NCBI GenBank assembly: GCA_004296925.1
Contig: SCVI01000006.1
Location: 1-6,197, forward strand
Source of the DNA: Patescibacteria group bacterium
Lineage (GTDB): Bacteria; Patescibacteriota; Minisyncoccia; Phycocordibacterales; Phycocordibacteraceae
Direction: 5' to 3'
Length of the DNA stretch: 6,197 bases
Positions 1-6,064 of the stretch are shown piece after piece. The notes under the pieces were generated by a model, which saw nothing but the letters and a program-made list of their open reading frames with translations, was not told the origin of the DNA and did no database searches. The number at the start of each line of letters is the position of its first letter. The first letter of the stretch is position 1. The translations under genes were made by a program, and so were the position numbers.

Positions 1-526
1 CAACGATCTCCGCTCCATTTGTTTTTAACTTTTGTAGTATTTTGCCGTAGAATTTATCGTCGCGATCAACCCCCCCACCAAAAACCCACGCCGTGCGGGC
101 AACGATGTGACGAGGCAAGGACATACTCACCAGTTCACCTAAATATTTTGTCAGTCCGTAGTATGTCTGTGGGTCAGGGATATCCGCTTCCGTATATGGC
201 TCTTTTTTATCTCCCCGAAAAACCCGAGATGTTGAGGCGTACACGAGCGTCGCTCCCACCGCGCGCGCAGCACGCGCAACATTCTGTGTGCCACGCACGT
301 TGAGCTCATAGGCATACAAGGGCTCCCGCTCGCATCGTTCTGTATCAGTGGCGCCAGCAAGGTAGAGTATCGCGTGCGGTAAATGTTTCTCTACATACCG
401 CATTACCGCTCCCTCATCCAGTATATCGAGCTCTTCGTGACTTGGGCGCATCCCAAAATCCACATACGAACCGATCATTCCGCCGGCACCAATGGTAAGA
501 ACTTTTTCGAAATCAAAAGAGTTCAT
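1..526 (-). CDS. rmlD: RmlD-like NAD(P)-dependent sugar-nucleotide reductase (partial, C-terminus off the left edge)
   Basis: Probable dTDP-4-dehydrorhamnose reductase, last step of dTDP-L-rhamnose synthesis in the cytosol. The first 175 residues are visible of a family usually about 280-300 long. The extended-SDR fold shows a GxxGxxG nucleotide-binding motif (G13, G16, G19, ending GMIGS), ELDILD at 32-37 matching the family's E.D..D segment, LNVRGTQNVARAA at about 75-87, T99 in ASTSRVF, and the YxxxK pair Y123 and K127 (YYGLTK), followed by ARTAWVFGGG. The ATG at 526 is chosen because the Rossmann fold begins 7 residues later and AAAAGG lies 9 bases upstream. It is last in the visible minus-strand rml group, 82 bases after rmlA. 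The usual STDYVFDG reads STSRVFRG here, so another 4-keto sugar reductase is possible. A run of seven G (70-76) lies in the frame, but the family match continues beyond it. Confidence 0.85.
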   Translation of the reverse strand, partial: MNSFDFEKVLTIGAGGMIGSYVDFGMRPSHEELDILDEGAVMRYVEKHLPHAILYLAGATDTERCEREPLYAYELNVRGTQNVARAARAVGATLVYASTSRVFRGDKKEPYTEADIPDPQTYYGLTKYLGELVSMSLPRHIVARTAWVFGGGVDRDDKFYGKILQKLKTNGAEIV

Positions 527-609
527 ACCCCCACACCTTTTATCTTATAAAATACTTCTCGAAATCGACGAGGATTAATTTGTGTCAATGAGATGAAAGG
601 TGTGGGGGT
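527..609. repeat. Perfect 14-bp inverted repeat spanning the rmlA-rmlD gap
   Basis: The left arm 527-540 (acccccacaccttt) and right arm 596-609 (aaaggtgtgggggt) are exact reverse complements. After one mismatch the match resumes for four bases (542-545 with 591-594). In the minus-strand transcript the 5' arm starts at the last base of the rmlA stop codon. The 3' arm ends at the base before the rmlD ATG and includes most of its AAAAGG ribosome site. The loop is about 46-55 bases. No T-run follows on either strand, so this does not resemble an intrinsic terminator. A role in controlling rmlD translation is inferred. The trinucleotide cat flanks both ends (524-526 and 610-612), so a very small inserted element is an alternative. 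Confidence 0.8.
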
Positions 610-1325
610 CATACAGCACGCTTCGCAATCTCGATACTCACCTTGTGAAGTGACTCGAATGTACCTGCGTCCGACCACAAACCCTTAATAACGCTGTACG
701 AAAGCTCTCCTTTCTTAAGATACAAATTATTCGCCTCTGTAATTTCTAACTCACCACGAGGTGATGGTTTAAGATTATTAATTATTTTGAAAATCGAATT
801 ATCGTACACATAAAAACCAGTTTGTGCATACTTTGATTTTGGCTTCTTAGGTTTCTCTTCAATGCGAATAATTCTCTTTTTTGACGCGTCGAATACAGGT
901 ACACCGAATCGGTGCGGTTTTTCCATATGCTTGAAGAACACTTTCGCGCCACTTGTGAATGATTCAATATCTTTCTTGAAATCCTGTTCAAAAATATTGT
1001 CTCCAAGTATCACAGCAACAGCTTGGCCTTGAGAAAAATCTTCAGCATAACGGAGTGCGTCAGCAATACCTCCGTTGTTTGTGTCTTGAATAGCAAATGA
1101 ACATTTGACTCCATATTGCTTACCAGAGCCAAGAAAATTCATAAAATGTCCTGCGTGTTCTCGTCCTGTCACAATCATTATGTCTGTGATACCGGAACGT
1201 CTTAATGTTTCCAATGGATACAAAATCATCGGCTTGTTATAGACAGGCAGAAGGTGTTTATTGGTTATAAGAGTCAGAGGATGCAAACGCGTACCAAGAC
1301 CGCCAGCAAGAACTACACCCTTCAT
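609..1325 (-). CDS. rmlA: Glucose-1-phosphate thymidylyltransferase, short form
   Basis: Joins glucose-1-phosphate and dTTP to give dTDP-glucose and pyrophosphate, the entry step of the dTDP-rhamnose pathway. The 238 residues carry the nucleotidyltransferase signature LAGGLGTRLHPLT (6-18), K23 in NKHLLPVYNKPMI, NNGGIADAL (83-91), LGDN with the metal-binding D109 (107-110), EEKP (156-159), GFYVYD (170-175), RGELEIT (190-196) and WSDAGT (217-222). An in-frame ATG at 1355 exists, but the ATG at 1325 is preferred. It has AAGGAG five bases upstream, the signature starts immediately after it, and it leaves a 2-base gap to rmlB. Classic RmlA is about 290 residues; this protein stops about 50 earlier, like the short forms known from various bacteria and archaea. 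A related NDP-sugar pyrophosphorylase specificity cannot be excluded, but the neighbouring rmlB favours dTDP-glucose. Confidence 0.9.
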   Translation of the reverse strand: MKGVVLAGGLGTRLHPLTLITNKHLLPVYNKPMILYPLETLRRSGITDIMIVTGREHAGHFMNFLGSGKQYGVKCSFAIQDTNNGGIADALRYAEDFSQGQAVAVILGDNIFEQDFKKDIESFTSGAKVFFKHMEKPHRFGVPVFDASKKRIIRIEEKPKKPKSKYAQTGFYVYDNSIFKIINNLKPSPRGELEITEANNLYLKKGELSYSVIKGLWSDAGTFESLHKVSIEIAKRAV

Positions 1326-1336
1326 TTTTACTCCTT
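1326..1336 (-). promoter_or_regulatory. Shine-Dalgarno that sets the rmlA start
   Basis: AAGGAG on the minus strand (1336-1331) is followed by TAAAA and the ATG at 1325. It lies in the last codons of rmlB, whose TAA occupies 1330-1328, so terminating ribosomes would be placed directly over the rmlA start. It decides against the in-frame ATG 30 bases upstream, which would add ten residues before the catalytic signature. Confidence 0.8.
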
Positions 1337-2401
1337 GATATTGTGCTTTCGCCATAAGTCGATGTGTGGGTTAAAGACTCCAGTCTTGCGACGTACTCGC
1401 CCGACCCACTTTGAATTTTCAGTGTACCATTTGACCGTCTCAGAAAAAGCATCTTTAAAACGATGCTTCGGCTTCCAACCGAGCTCTTTTTTGATAAGTG
1501 ATGCATCGATTGCATAACGTCTATCATGCCCAGGCCTATCGCCCACAAACTCAATCAAATCCTCATCTTTTCCAAAATAATCGAGTATGTGTTTAGCTAT
1601 CTCCCGATTACTTATCTCATTATCCGCACCAATATTATAGACCGCACCAGCCCTACCTCTAAGCAAACACAGTTCGAGTGCGTCGCAATGATCAGTAACA
1701 TAAATCCAGTCTCGCACATGACGCCCGTCACCATATAAAGGCAAAGATTTCCCTTCGAGCATTCGGAGCACAAAATAAGGAATGAGTTTTTCTGGATACT
1801 GCCTAGGACCATAGTTGTTTGAGCAGTGTGTCACGACAACCGGCACATTCCATGTATTATGATACGCCCTGCAAAGTAAATCACCGCCTGCTTTCGTAGC
1901 CGCATATGGCACATTAGGAGCAAATGCTGTCGTCTCTGTAAATTCTACTCCTGAGTCAAGTTCCAATGAGCCATATACCTCATCAGTTGAAACTTGTACG
2001 AACGTTCTTACGCCACCAATTTCTTTTACTGCTTCTAAAAGATTGTATACACCAACAACATTCGTATTTATGAACTCAAGTGCACCAACATGAATACTAC
2101 GATCTACATGTGTCTCAGCAGCAAAATTAATTACATAGTCTGGTGCGTACTTTTTGAAAATTGCATTTACTTTCTTATTGTCAGCAATATCTCCACGCAC
2201 GAACGTATATCGAACTTCATCTGAAAACTCACGTAAATTATCAAGATTACCTGAGTACGTTAGCTTATCGAGGTTAACGACCTTCGCTTTAGGATACTTT
2301 TTTAAAATAGAGCGGATGAAGTTGGAGCCAATAAAACCTGCTCCACCGCACACTAATAACACCTTTCCATTTAGGGAGTGTTCCGTCTGTTTTTTTGACA
2401 T
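1328..2401 (-). CDS. rmlB: dTDP-glucose 4,6-dehydratase
   Basis: Converts dTDP-glucose to dTDP-4-keto-6-deoxyglucose using tightly bound NAD+, the second step of dTDP-rhamnose synthesis. The 357 residues form a full-length extended SDR. GGAGFIGSNF (19-28) is the nucleotide-binding loop, followed by LDKLTYSGNLDNL (44-56), NFAAETHVDRS (92-102), the catalytic TDE triad T139-D140-E141 in VSTDEVYGS, and YAATK with Y166 and K170. The RmlB-specific SNNYGPRQYPEKLIP (194-208) and GDGRHVRDWIYVTDH (224-238) follow. The N-terminal extension before the fold is about 12 residues. The start at 2401 is the only upstream ATG consistent with the fold. It has no Shine-Dalgarno, but a TAATAT box sits 7 bases upstream. 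The gene is followed after 2 bases by rmlA. Confidence 0.95.
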   Translation of the reverse strand: MSKKQTEHSLNGKVLLVCGGAGFIGSNFIRSILKKYPKAKVVNLDKLTYSGNLDNLREFSDEVRYTFVRGDIADNKKVNAIFKKYAPDYVINFAAETHVDRSIHVGALEFINTNVVGVYNLLEAVKEIGGVRTFVQVSTDEVYGSLELDSGVEFTETTAFAPNVPYAATKAGGDLLCRAYHNTWNVPVVVTHCSNNYGPRQYPEKLIPYFVLRMLEGKSLPLYGDGRHVRDWIYVTDHCDALELCLLRGRAGAVYNIGADNEISNREIAKHILDYFGKDEDLIEFVGDRPGHDRRYAIDASLIKKELGWKPKHRFKDAFSETVKWYTENSKWVGRVRRKTGVFNPHIDLWRKHNIKE

Positions 2402-2414
2402 GAAATTAATATTA
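2402..2414 (-). promoter_or_regulatory. Possible -10 box for a leaderless rmlB transcript
   Basis: On the minus strand TAATAT (2414-2409) is followed by the seven bases TAATTTC and then the rmlB ATG. Transcription starting the usual distance from this box would begin at or next to the start codon. No Shine-Dalgarno lies in the 54-base gap after the DUF218 gene. No good -35 is seen at 16-18 bases; the nearest TTG-type hexamer is TTGTAG, 22 bases upstream of the box. The call rests on the box, its spacing and the missing ribosome site. Confidence 0.35.
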
Positions 2415-2455
2415 GACTATCACTGAATTCTTCACTCTACAATTTCGTGACCTAC

Positions 2456-3223
2456 CTACGTCTCATCCTCCCAAACCTTATGCGTGAGTGTCCTACCGCC
2501 GTACATACCTGCCTTAATTTGTTCTACGGCTTTCGCTTCAGCAGCATTTCGTGCCTGCATACCTGGATCGTTTGTAAGCGTTACTTCAAAAAAGCGCTTA
2601 AATTTGTTGCTTTTCGTTGAGAGGATTTTGGTGGTATCAAGAAACTGCACTGTAAGCGCGTTACTCTTAATTGCTCTCACAAACTCCGAGAGGAGTTCCC
2701 TTTCTTCGTCGTTATCGGCAAAGTCCTCGATGTGATTGAAGAGTGCCATCGCGCGCGGCACATGCCATTCTGCCAAGATAAATACTATATTGTGCCACGA
2801 ACGCTCTTTCCAAAATCGAGCGACTTCTTTGTATTCGGTAATTGTGTCGACGGAAACTTCTTCAAGTAAGATATTCTTTTTGCTAACACCTTTTCCCATC
2901 AGTTCATCCTTAATGAGAGATGCGTACGTGGGCTTGTTTTCATCTCGCGACTTGCTCATTGCAACCAGATACGCTTCGGGATACGCTCGATTCATCTCAA
3001 CAGTGGCAAGCACCCGATCTCTGCCGCCAGCAGGAAGTGCCGTCCCTAAGACGCGCGCACTATTCTCGTCACCAACGCCAAACGAGCTGGTCACATATTT
3101 TCCCTTTGCCTCGTTCCACCTCATGTTTCCAGTGAGAACGAAGAATGCATCAGGGATACCTTCTACATGATTCTGTAATGCTTCTTTTGTTTTTTCACTC
3201 GAGTGCCTTGATCGTTCACTCAT
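2456..3223 (-). CDS. DUF218 (YdcF/SanA/ElyC-type) domain protein, probably cytosolic
   Basis: 255 residues matching the DUF218 pattern: a first strand DAFFVLTGN (25-33), a sugar/nucleotide-fold-like core with YPEAYLVAMSKS (81-92), GKGVSKKNILLEEVSVDT (110-127; E121, E122, S124, T127, then E130), and WHNIVFILAEWHVPRAM (143-159) with H154 and R157 at the family's usual yHm.RA position. The family is linked to envelope and polysaccharide metabolism, but its biochemistry is largely unknown. There is no signal peptide or membrane segment, unlike SanA and ElyC, so a cytosolic location is inferred. Residues about 165-255 form a charged C-terminal extension without a recognised motif. The ATG at 3223 overlaps the upstream GT2 stop as ATGA and follows a strong AGGAGG four bases away, so the two genes are almost certainly co-translated. 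The exact substrate is unknown. Confidence 0.75.
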   Translation of the reverse strand: MSERSRHSSEKTKEALQNHVEGIPDAFFVLTGNMRWNEAKGKYVTSSFGVGDENSARVLGTALPAGGRDRVLATVEMNRAYPEAYLVAMSKSRDENKPTYASLIKDELMGKGVSKKNILLEEVSVDTITEYKEVARFWKERSWHNIVFILAEWHVPRAMALFNHIEDFADNDEERELLSEFVRAIKSNALTVQFLDTTKILSTKSNKFKRFFEVTLTNDPGMQARNAAEAKAVEQIKAGMYGGRTLTHKVWEDET

Positions 3224-4149
3224 ATTTCCTCCTGCACTATATAAATTGGTCGTTTTTTAGTCTCTTCAAATGTCTTACCGAGGTAAAGTGCAATGATGCC
3301 GAGCATTACCGACAAAAAACCAAAGATAAGCCAAAGTGAACCCATGAGTAAACCAAGCGACTGAGTAGGTCCGACAAAAAATCCTTGTGTCCCCACAAGC
3401 ACGAGATACGCACCAGCAAACAACACAACAAGAATGCCGATTTTTATAATCAGGCGGAGTGGTTTTTCTGAATAGGCAAGAATGATATCTGTAGCAAGAC
3501 TAAAAAGTTTCATGAATGAGTAACCGGATTTTCCACCTTTCCGTGGCGCATGCACGACAGGCACGGTTGCTGTACGAAACCCTACCCATCGCACCATAAC
3601 TGAGAAATATCGCATATGGTCCTGGATCGAAAGAACGGCATCAATCACCTTCCTGTGATACAAACCGAAATTCGTGAGTGTGCGGTTATGGCGACGCCCG
3701 GTGAGATAATTAAGAGAGGAATAAAATCCCCACGACACTAAAGATCGGAGCGCGCTGTCATGCCGTTTCTGCCGTGATCCAACGACGACGAAAAACCCTT
3801 CTTGGGCTTTCTGGTACATCTTTTCAATTTCTTCCGGCTGGTCTTGTAAATCGCAGTCCATAACAACTACCCACTCTCCCCGACTTGCCGAAAGTCCAGC
3901 AGTAATAGCAGGATACTGTCCAAAATTACGGGACAAGTTTAATCCGCGAACGTGAGGATCTTGTGCCGCCAGTTTTTTAATAACATCCCATGCGGTATCT
4001 GGACTCGCGTCATTAACTAAAATAATCTCAAAATCCGGGGTTATCTTTCCCACTACCGCGACAATACGCTGATACAGCTCTTCAAGAACGTTATCCGAAC
4101 CATAGACGGGAATCACCACTGATATATTCGGTTTCACCTGAGTCTGCAT
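3220..4149 (-). CDS. GT2 glycosyltransferase, polyprenyl-phosphate (DPM1/GtrB/ArnC-like)
   Basis: Probable membrane-anchored enzyme that moves a sugar from a nucleotide donor to undecaprenyl phosphate on the cytoplasmic face. Of 309 residues, the N-terminal GT-A domain has SVVIPVYG (10-17), VNDASPD with D47 and D51, SRNFGQYPAITAGLSASRG (73-91), the metal-binding DCD (98-100) followed by LQDQPEE, and GSRQKRHDS (124-132). The segment RKGGKSGYSFMKL (203-215) then AYSEKPLRL matches the pre-membrane region of this GT2 group. Two hydrophobic helices follow at about 232-254 and 264-291, with a basic tail. Length and layout match full-size GtrB/ArnC-like proteins. The ATG at 4149 has AGGA nine bases upstream. 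It is first in the minus-strand run, and its TGA overlaps the DUF218 start. The sugar transferred cannot be read from the sequence. Confidence 0.88.
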   Translation of the reverse strand: MQTQVKPNISVVIPVYGSDNVLEELYQRIVAVVGKITPDFEIILVNDASPDTAWDVIKKLAAQDPHVRGLNLSRNFGQYPAITAGLSASRGEWVVVMDCDLQDQPEEIEKMYQKAQEGFFVVVGSRQKRHDSALRSLVSWGFYSSLNYLTGRRHNRTLTNFGLYHRKVIDAVLSIQDHMRYFSVMVRWVGFRTATVPVVHAPRKGGKSGYSFMKLFSLATDIILAYSEKPLRLIIKIGILVVLFAGAYLVLVGTQGFFVGPTQSLGLLMGSLWLIFGFLSVMLGIIALYLGKTFEETKKRPIYIVQEEI

Positions 4150-4279
4150 GTACGCTTATCCTATACATTTTAAATTGATTTGGGAAGCTAGAGCAGACAC
4201 AAAGATAAGTGATTTTCAGGCAGGTTTCGTTAATTAACGCAGTTACCTGGAACCAACGTACGCAGTTATACTGTACGAC
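4150..4279. promoter_or_regulatory. Divergent intergenic control region with palindrome and direct repeats
   Basis: This 130-base gap separates the GT2 gene (minus) from the flippase gene (plus) and must drive both. It contains a perfect 12-bp palindrome, CGTTAATTAACG (4228-4239), loosely flanked by caggt (4221-4225) and its complement acctg (4245-4249). It also holds a 9-bp direct repeat, acgcagtta, at 4237-4245 and 4260-4268 (period 23), and cgtac/gtacg (4257-4261, 4273-4277) around the plus-strand -10. For the minus-strand gene, TAAAAT (4172-4167) is a weak -10 candidate without a clear -35. Binding of a regulator is inference. Confidence 0.5.
4243..4279 (+). promoter_or_regulatory. Promoter of the flippase gene, probably leaderless
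   Basis: A TATACT -10 box (4267-4272) is followed by exactly seven bases and the ATG at 4280. A weak -35, TTACCT (4243-4248), lies 18 bases upstream. No Shine-Dalgarno is present before the ATG, so transcription would start at or beside the start codon. The box-to-ATG spacing equals that at rmlB. Confidence 0.5.
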
Positions 4280-5548
4280 ATGAGTTTAGACTCGAAAAGC
4301 GTCCTAGTAGGACTTTTGCGTCAAAGTGAAAAGTACCTCAAAACTGACATGGTGTACCTCGCTTCTGGAGGTTTTTGGCTTGTCGTTAGCCAAATAGTCT
4401 CTTCCCTTTCCTCGCTCGCACTTGCGGTTGCGTTTGCGAATCTAGTCTCGCCTGAGACCTACGGCACCTATAAATACCTCTTGTCGCTCGCAGGACTTAT
4501 GTCGCTTTTTTCGCTCCCAGGAATAAACACTGCACTTTTGCGCGCAACGGCACAGGGACGGGGATCGACCATACATACCCTAACCCGCTCGCGCATTTTG
4601 TATGCGTGTCTCGGTAGCGTGGTAGCCCTCATTGGTAGCATCTATTATTTTGCGAATGTAAACACACTACTCTCGATTGCGCTCCTCATTATTGCTGCCA
4701 CACTGCCGTTATTTGATACCCTCACCTCCTACCTATTCTATTTTGTCGGCAAGCGGCGATTTGATCTTCGCACGAAATACTATGCGCTCACACAAATAGT
4801 GAGTACTCTCGTGCTGATTGCAACGATTTTTTTAACCGACAATCTCATACTTATACTCATCGCCTACTTCGTACCATTGATCTGTATACGCGGAGCGCTG
4901 TACTGGCTCGTTGCTCGCACCATCCCGCGCACCGCTTTGAAGGACGAAGTAGCAGAGGTGAAGCAATACGGCATACATCTGACTGTCATGCAGATTCTCG
5001 GCACTATCGCCAACGAAGTTGATAAGATTTTAATATGGAAATTCTTAGGGCCAGTACAAGTTGCCGTGTATACTCTTGCTCTCGCCATTCCCGAGCAAAT
5101 AAGAGGCCCACTGAAGGGCATAGGTGAACTCGCCTTTCCAAAGTTTGCGGAACAAACTCCTGAACAAATACGACGCAACCTCCCAGCGCTGTTTCGCAAG
5201 CTCGCGCTTTATGCGTTCGCACTTTTTGGTATCTCCATTCTCTACATGTTAGCCGCCCCATACATCTTTCAGCTTTTTTTTCCTCAGTATATGGAGAGTG
5301 CCTCCTATTCCCAATGGTTCGCGCTTTCCATGGTGGCTGGGGTGGCATCAATTCCTATTACAATTCTCGCCGCTCAAAAGAAAACATCACTACAATATGC
5401 CATCTATACTATTCAGCCCGTTATCACTATAGGATTTCTCATAATTCTTGTTCCATTGTACGGAATCATGGGTGCAATCATTGCACTCTTGCTGAGCAGG
5501 TTCATCACTCTAGCTATATATCTTGGTTCATTATTCACTCTGAGGTGA
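4280..5548 (+). CDS. Wzx/MOP-superfamily polysaccharide flippase
   Basis: Integral membrane protein of 422 residues expected to flip lipid-linked oligosaccharide from the inner to the outer face of the cytoplasmic membrane. After a short charged N-terminus (LRQSEKYLKTDMVYL, 13-27), hydrophobic segments recur at about 29-53, 63-82, 105-124, 129-155, 167-183, 188-212, 233-249, 256-272, 306-330, 345-364, 374-392 and 394-417, close to the usual 12. Family signals are LVSPETYGTYKYLLSLAGL (55-73), a GINTALLRATAQGRG stretch (81-95) and the polar NEVDKILIWKFLGP (245-258), where this family often has a D in the membrane. It is transcribed away from the rml group and converges on the broken GT4. It appears intact from ATG to TGA. 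Which glycan it carries is not visible. Confidence 0.88.
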   Translation: MSLDSKSVLVGLLRQSEKYLKTDMVYLASGGFWLVVSQIVSSLSSLALAVAFANLVSPETYGTYKYLLSLAGLMSLFSLPGINTALLRATAQGRGSTIHTLTRSRILYACLGSVVALIGSIYYFANVNTLLSIALLIIAATLPLFDTLTSYLFYFVGKRRFDLRTKYYALTQIVSTLVLIATIFLTDNLILILIAYFVPLICIRGALYWLVARTIPRTALKDEVAEVKQYGIHLTVMQILGTIANEVDKILIWKFLGPVQVAVYTLALAIPEQIRGPLKGIGELAFPKFAEQTPEQIRRNLPALFRKLALYAFALFGISILYMLAAPYIFQLFFPQYMESASYSQWFALSMVAGVASIPITILAAQKKTSLQYAIYTIQPVITIGFLIILVPLYGIMGAIIALLLSRFITLAIYLGSLFTLR

Positions 5549-5562
5549 TCGGCGTGTGACCT

Positions 5563-6064
5563 TTATATATCCGGGAGACGAGCGATTATGCGCCCTGCAC
5601 TGCGTTTCCATGAGATATTCCTCAATGCGCTTCAGAGCTTCCTGTGCGCGGGCGTTCCCACCAATGAGGGCATCCTCGATGCCTCCGCCGAACGCCAAGG
5701 CATCATCCGACGGCACGAGATACGCCGTACGCTCATCGACAACCTCACGAATACTTTGCAAATCACTCGCCACAATTGGGATCTCGTTCTTCATGTAGGT
5801 AAAAAGTTTCAGTGGAGATGTAAACCGGGTTGAAAATTCGTCGATACCGGTATTCGGAAGAACAATCACATCTGCTGCTGCCATATTGCCTGCAAACCCT
5901 TTGTACAGACGAAAATCAAGGAATTGCACATTCGGATATTCTTTCGAAAGCTCGACGACCTGTTGTGGTTCACCTCCAACAATGGCGACGATAACATTAG
6001 TCGGAAGAATTTTAGATTCCTCCAGTAATGTGTCAAGACCCTTCCACCTATCGAGTCCAAAATT
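5563..6064 (-). pseudogene. Group 1 (GT4) glycosyltransferase, C-terminal domain remnant with frameshift
   Basis: The translation gives the nucleotide-sugar-binding half of a GT4 enzyme: GLDRWKGLDTLLEES, then VIVAIVGGEPQQV, YPNVQFLDF, MAAADVIVLPNTG, and TSPLKLFTYMKNEIPIVASD followed by LQSIREVVDERTAYLVPSDD. In the uninterrupted frame it ends in an atypical tail stopping at 5531, inside the flippase gene. Dropping one base at about 5611-5614 changes the tail to EEYSWKRSAGRIIARLPDI with TAA at 5565-5563. That is the usual YSW..R ending, and it removes the overlap. An in-frame TAA (6067-6065) stands directly before the homology, and no N-terminal domain is seen. The position normally Glu in LFEYM is Thr. 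A sequencing error could explain the frameshift alone, but not the missing N-terminus unless it lies beyond the right edge. Confidence 0.75.

Noticed and set aside
70..76. Seven-base homopolymer in the rmlD-like gene as a phase-variable or frameshifted site
   Set aside because: The family match continues in frame after the run (DRDDKFYGKIL), and seven bases is short for a contingency tract.
583..588. Perfect TTGACA (minus strand) as a -35 for rmlD
   Set aside because: No -10-like hexamer lies 16-18 bases downstream; the next AT-rich box is about 29 bases away.
527..609. Intrinsic terminator between rmlA and rmlD
   Set aside because: The stem is long enough, but the loop is about 50 bases and there is no T-run on either strand after the second arm.
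1326..1355. Longer rmlA start at the ATG at 1355
   Set aside because: It would add ten residues before the signature, overlap rmlB by 28 bases, and ignore the well-placed AAGGAG of the ATG at 1325.
2736..3170. 144-codon plus-strand open frame opposite the DUF218 gene
   Set aside because: It is antisense to a gene with clear family motifs, has no homology signal and is best explained as a frame shadow.
5541..5565. Bidirectional terminator between the convergent flippase and GT4 genes
   Set aside because: Only aggt/acct pair cleanly, with a mismatch inside and no real T-run.
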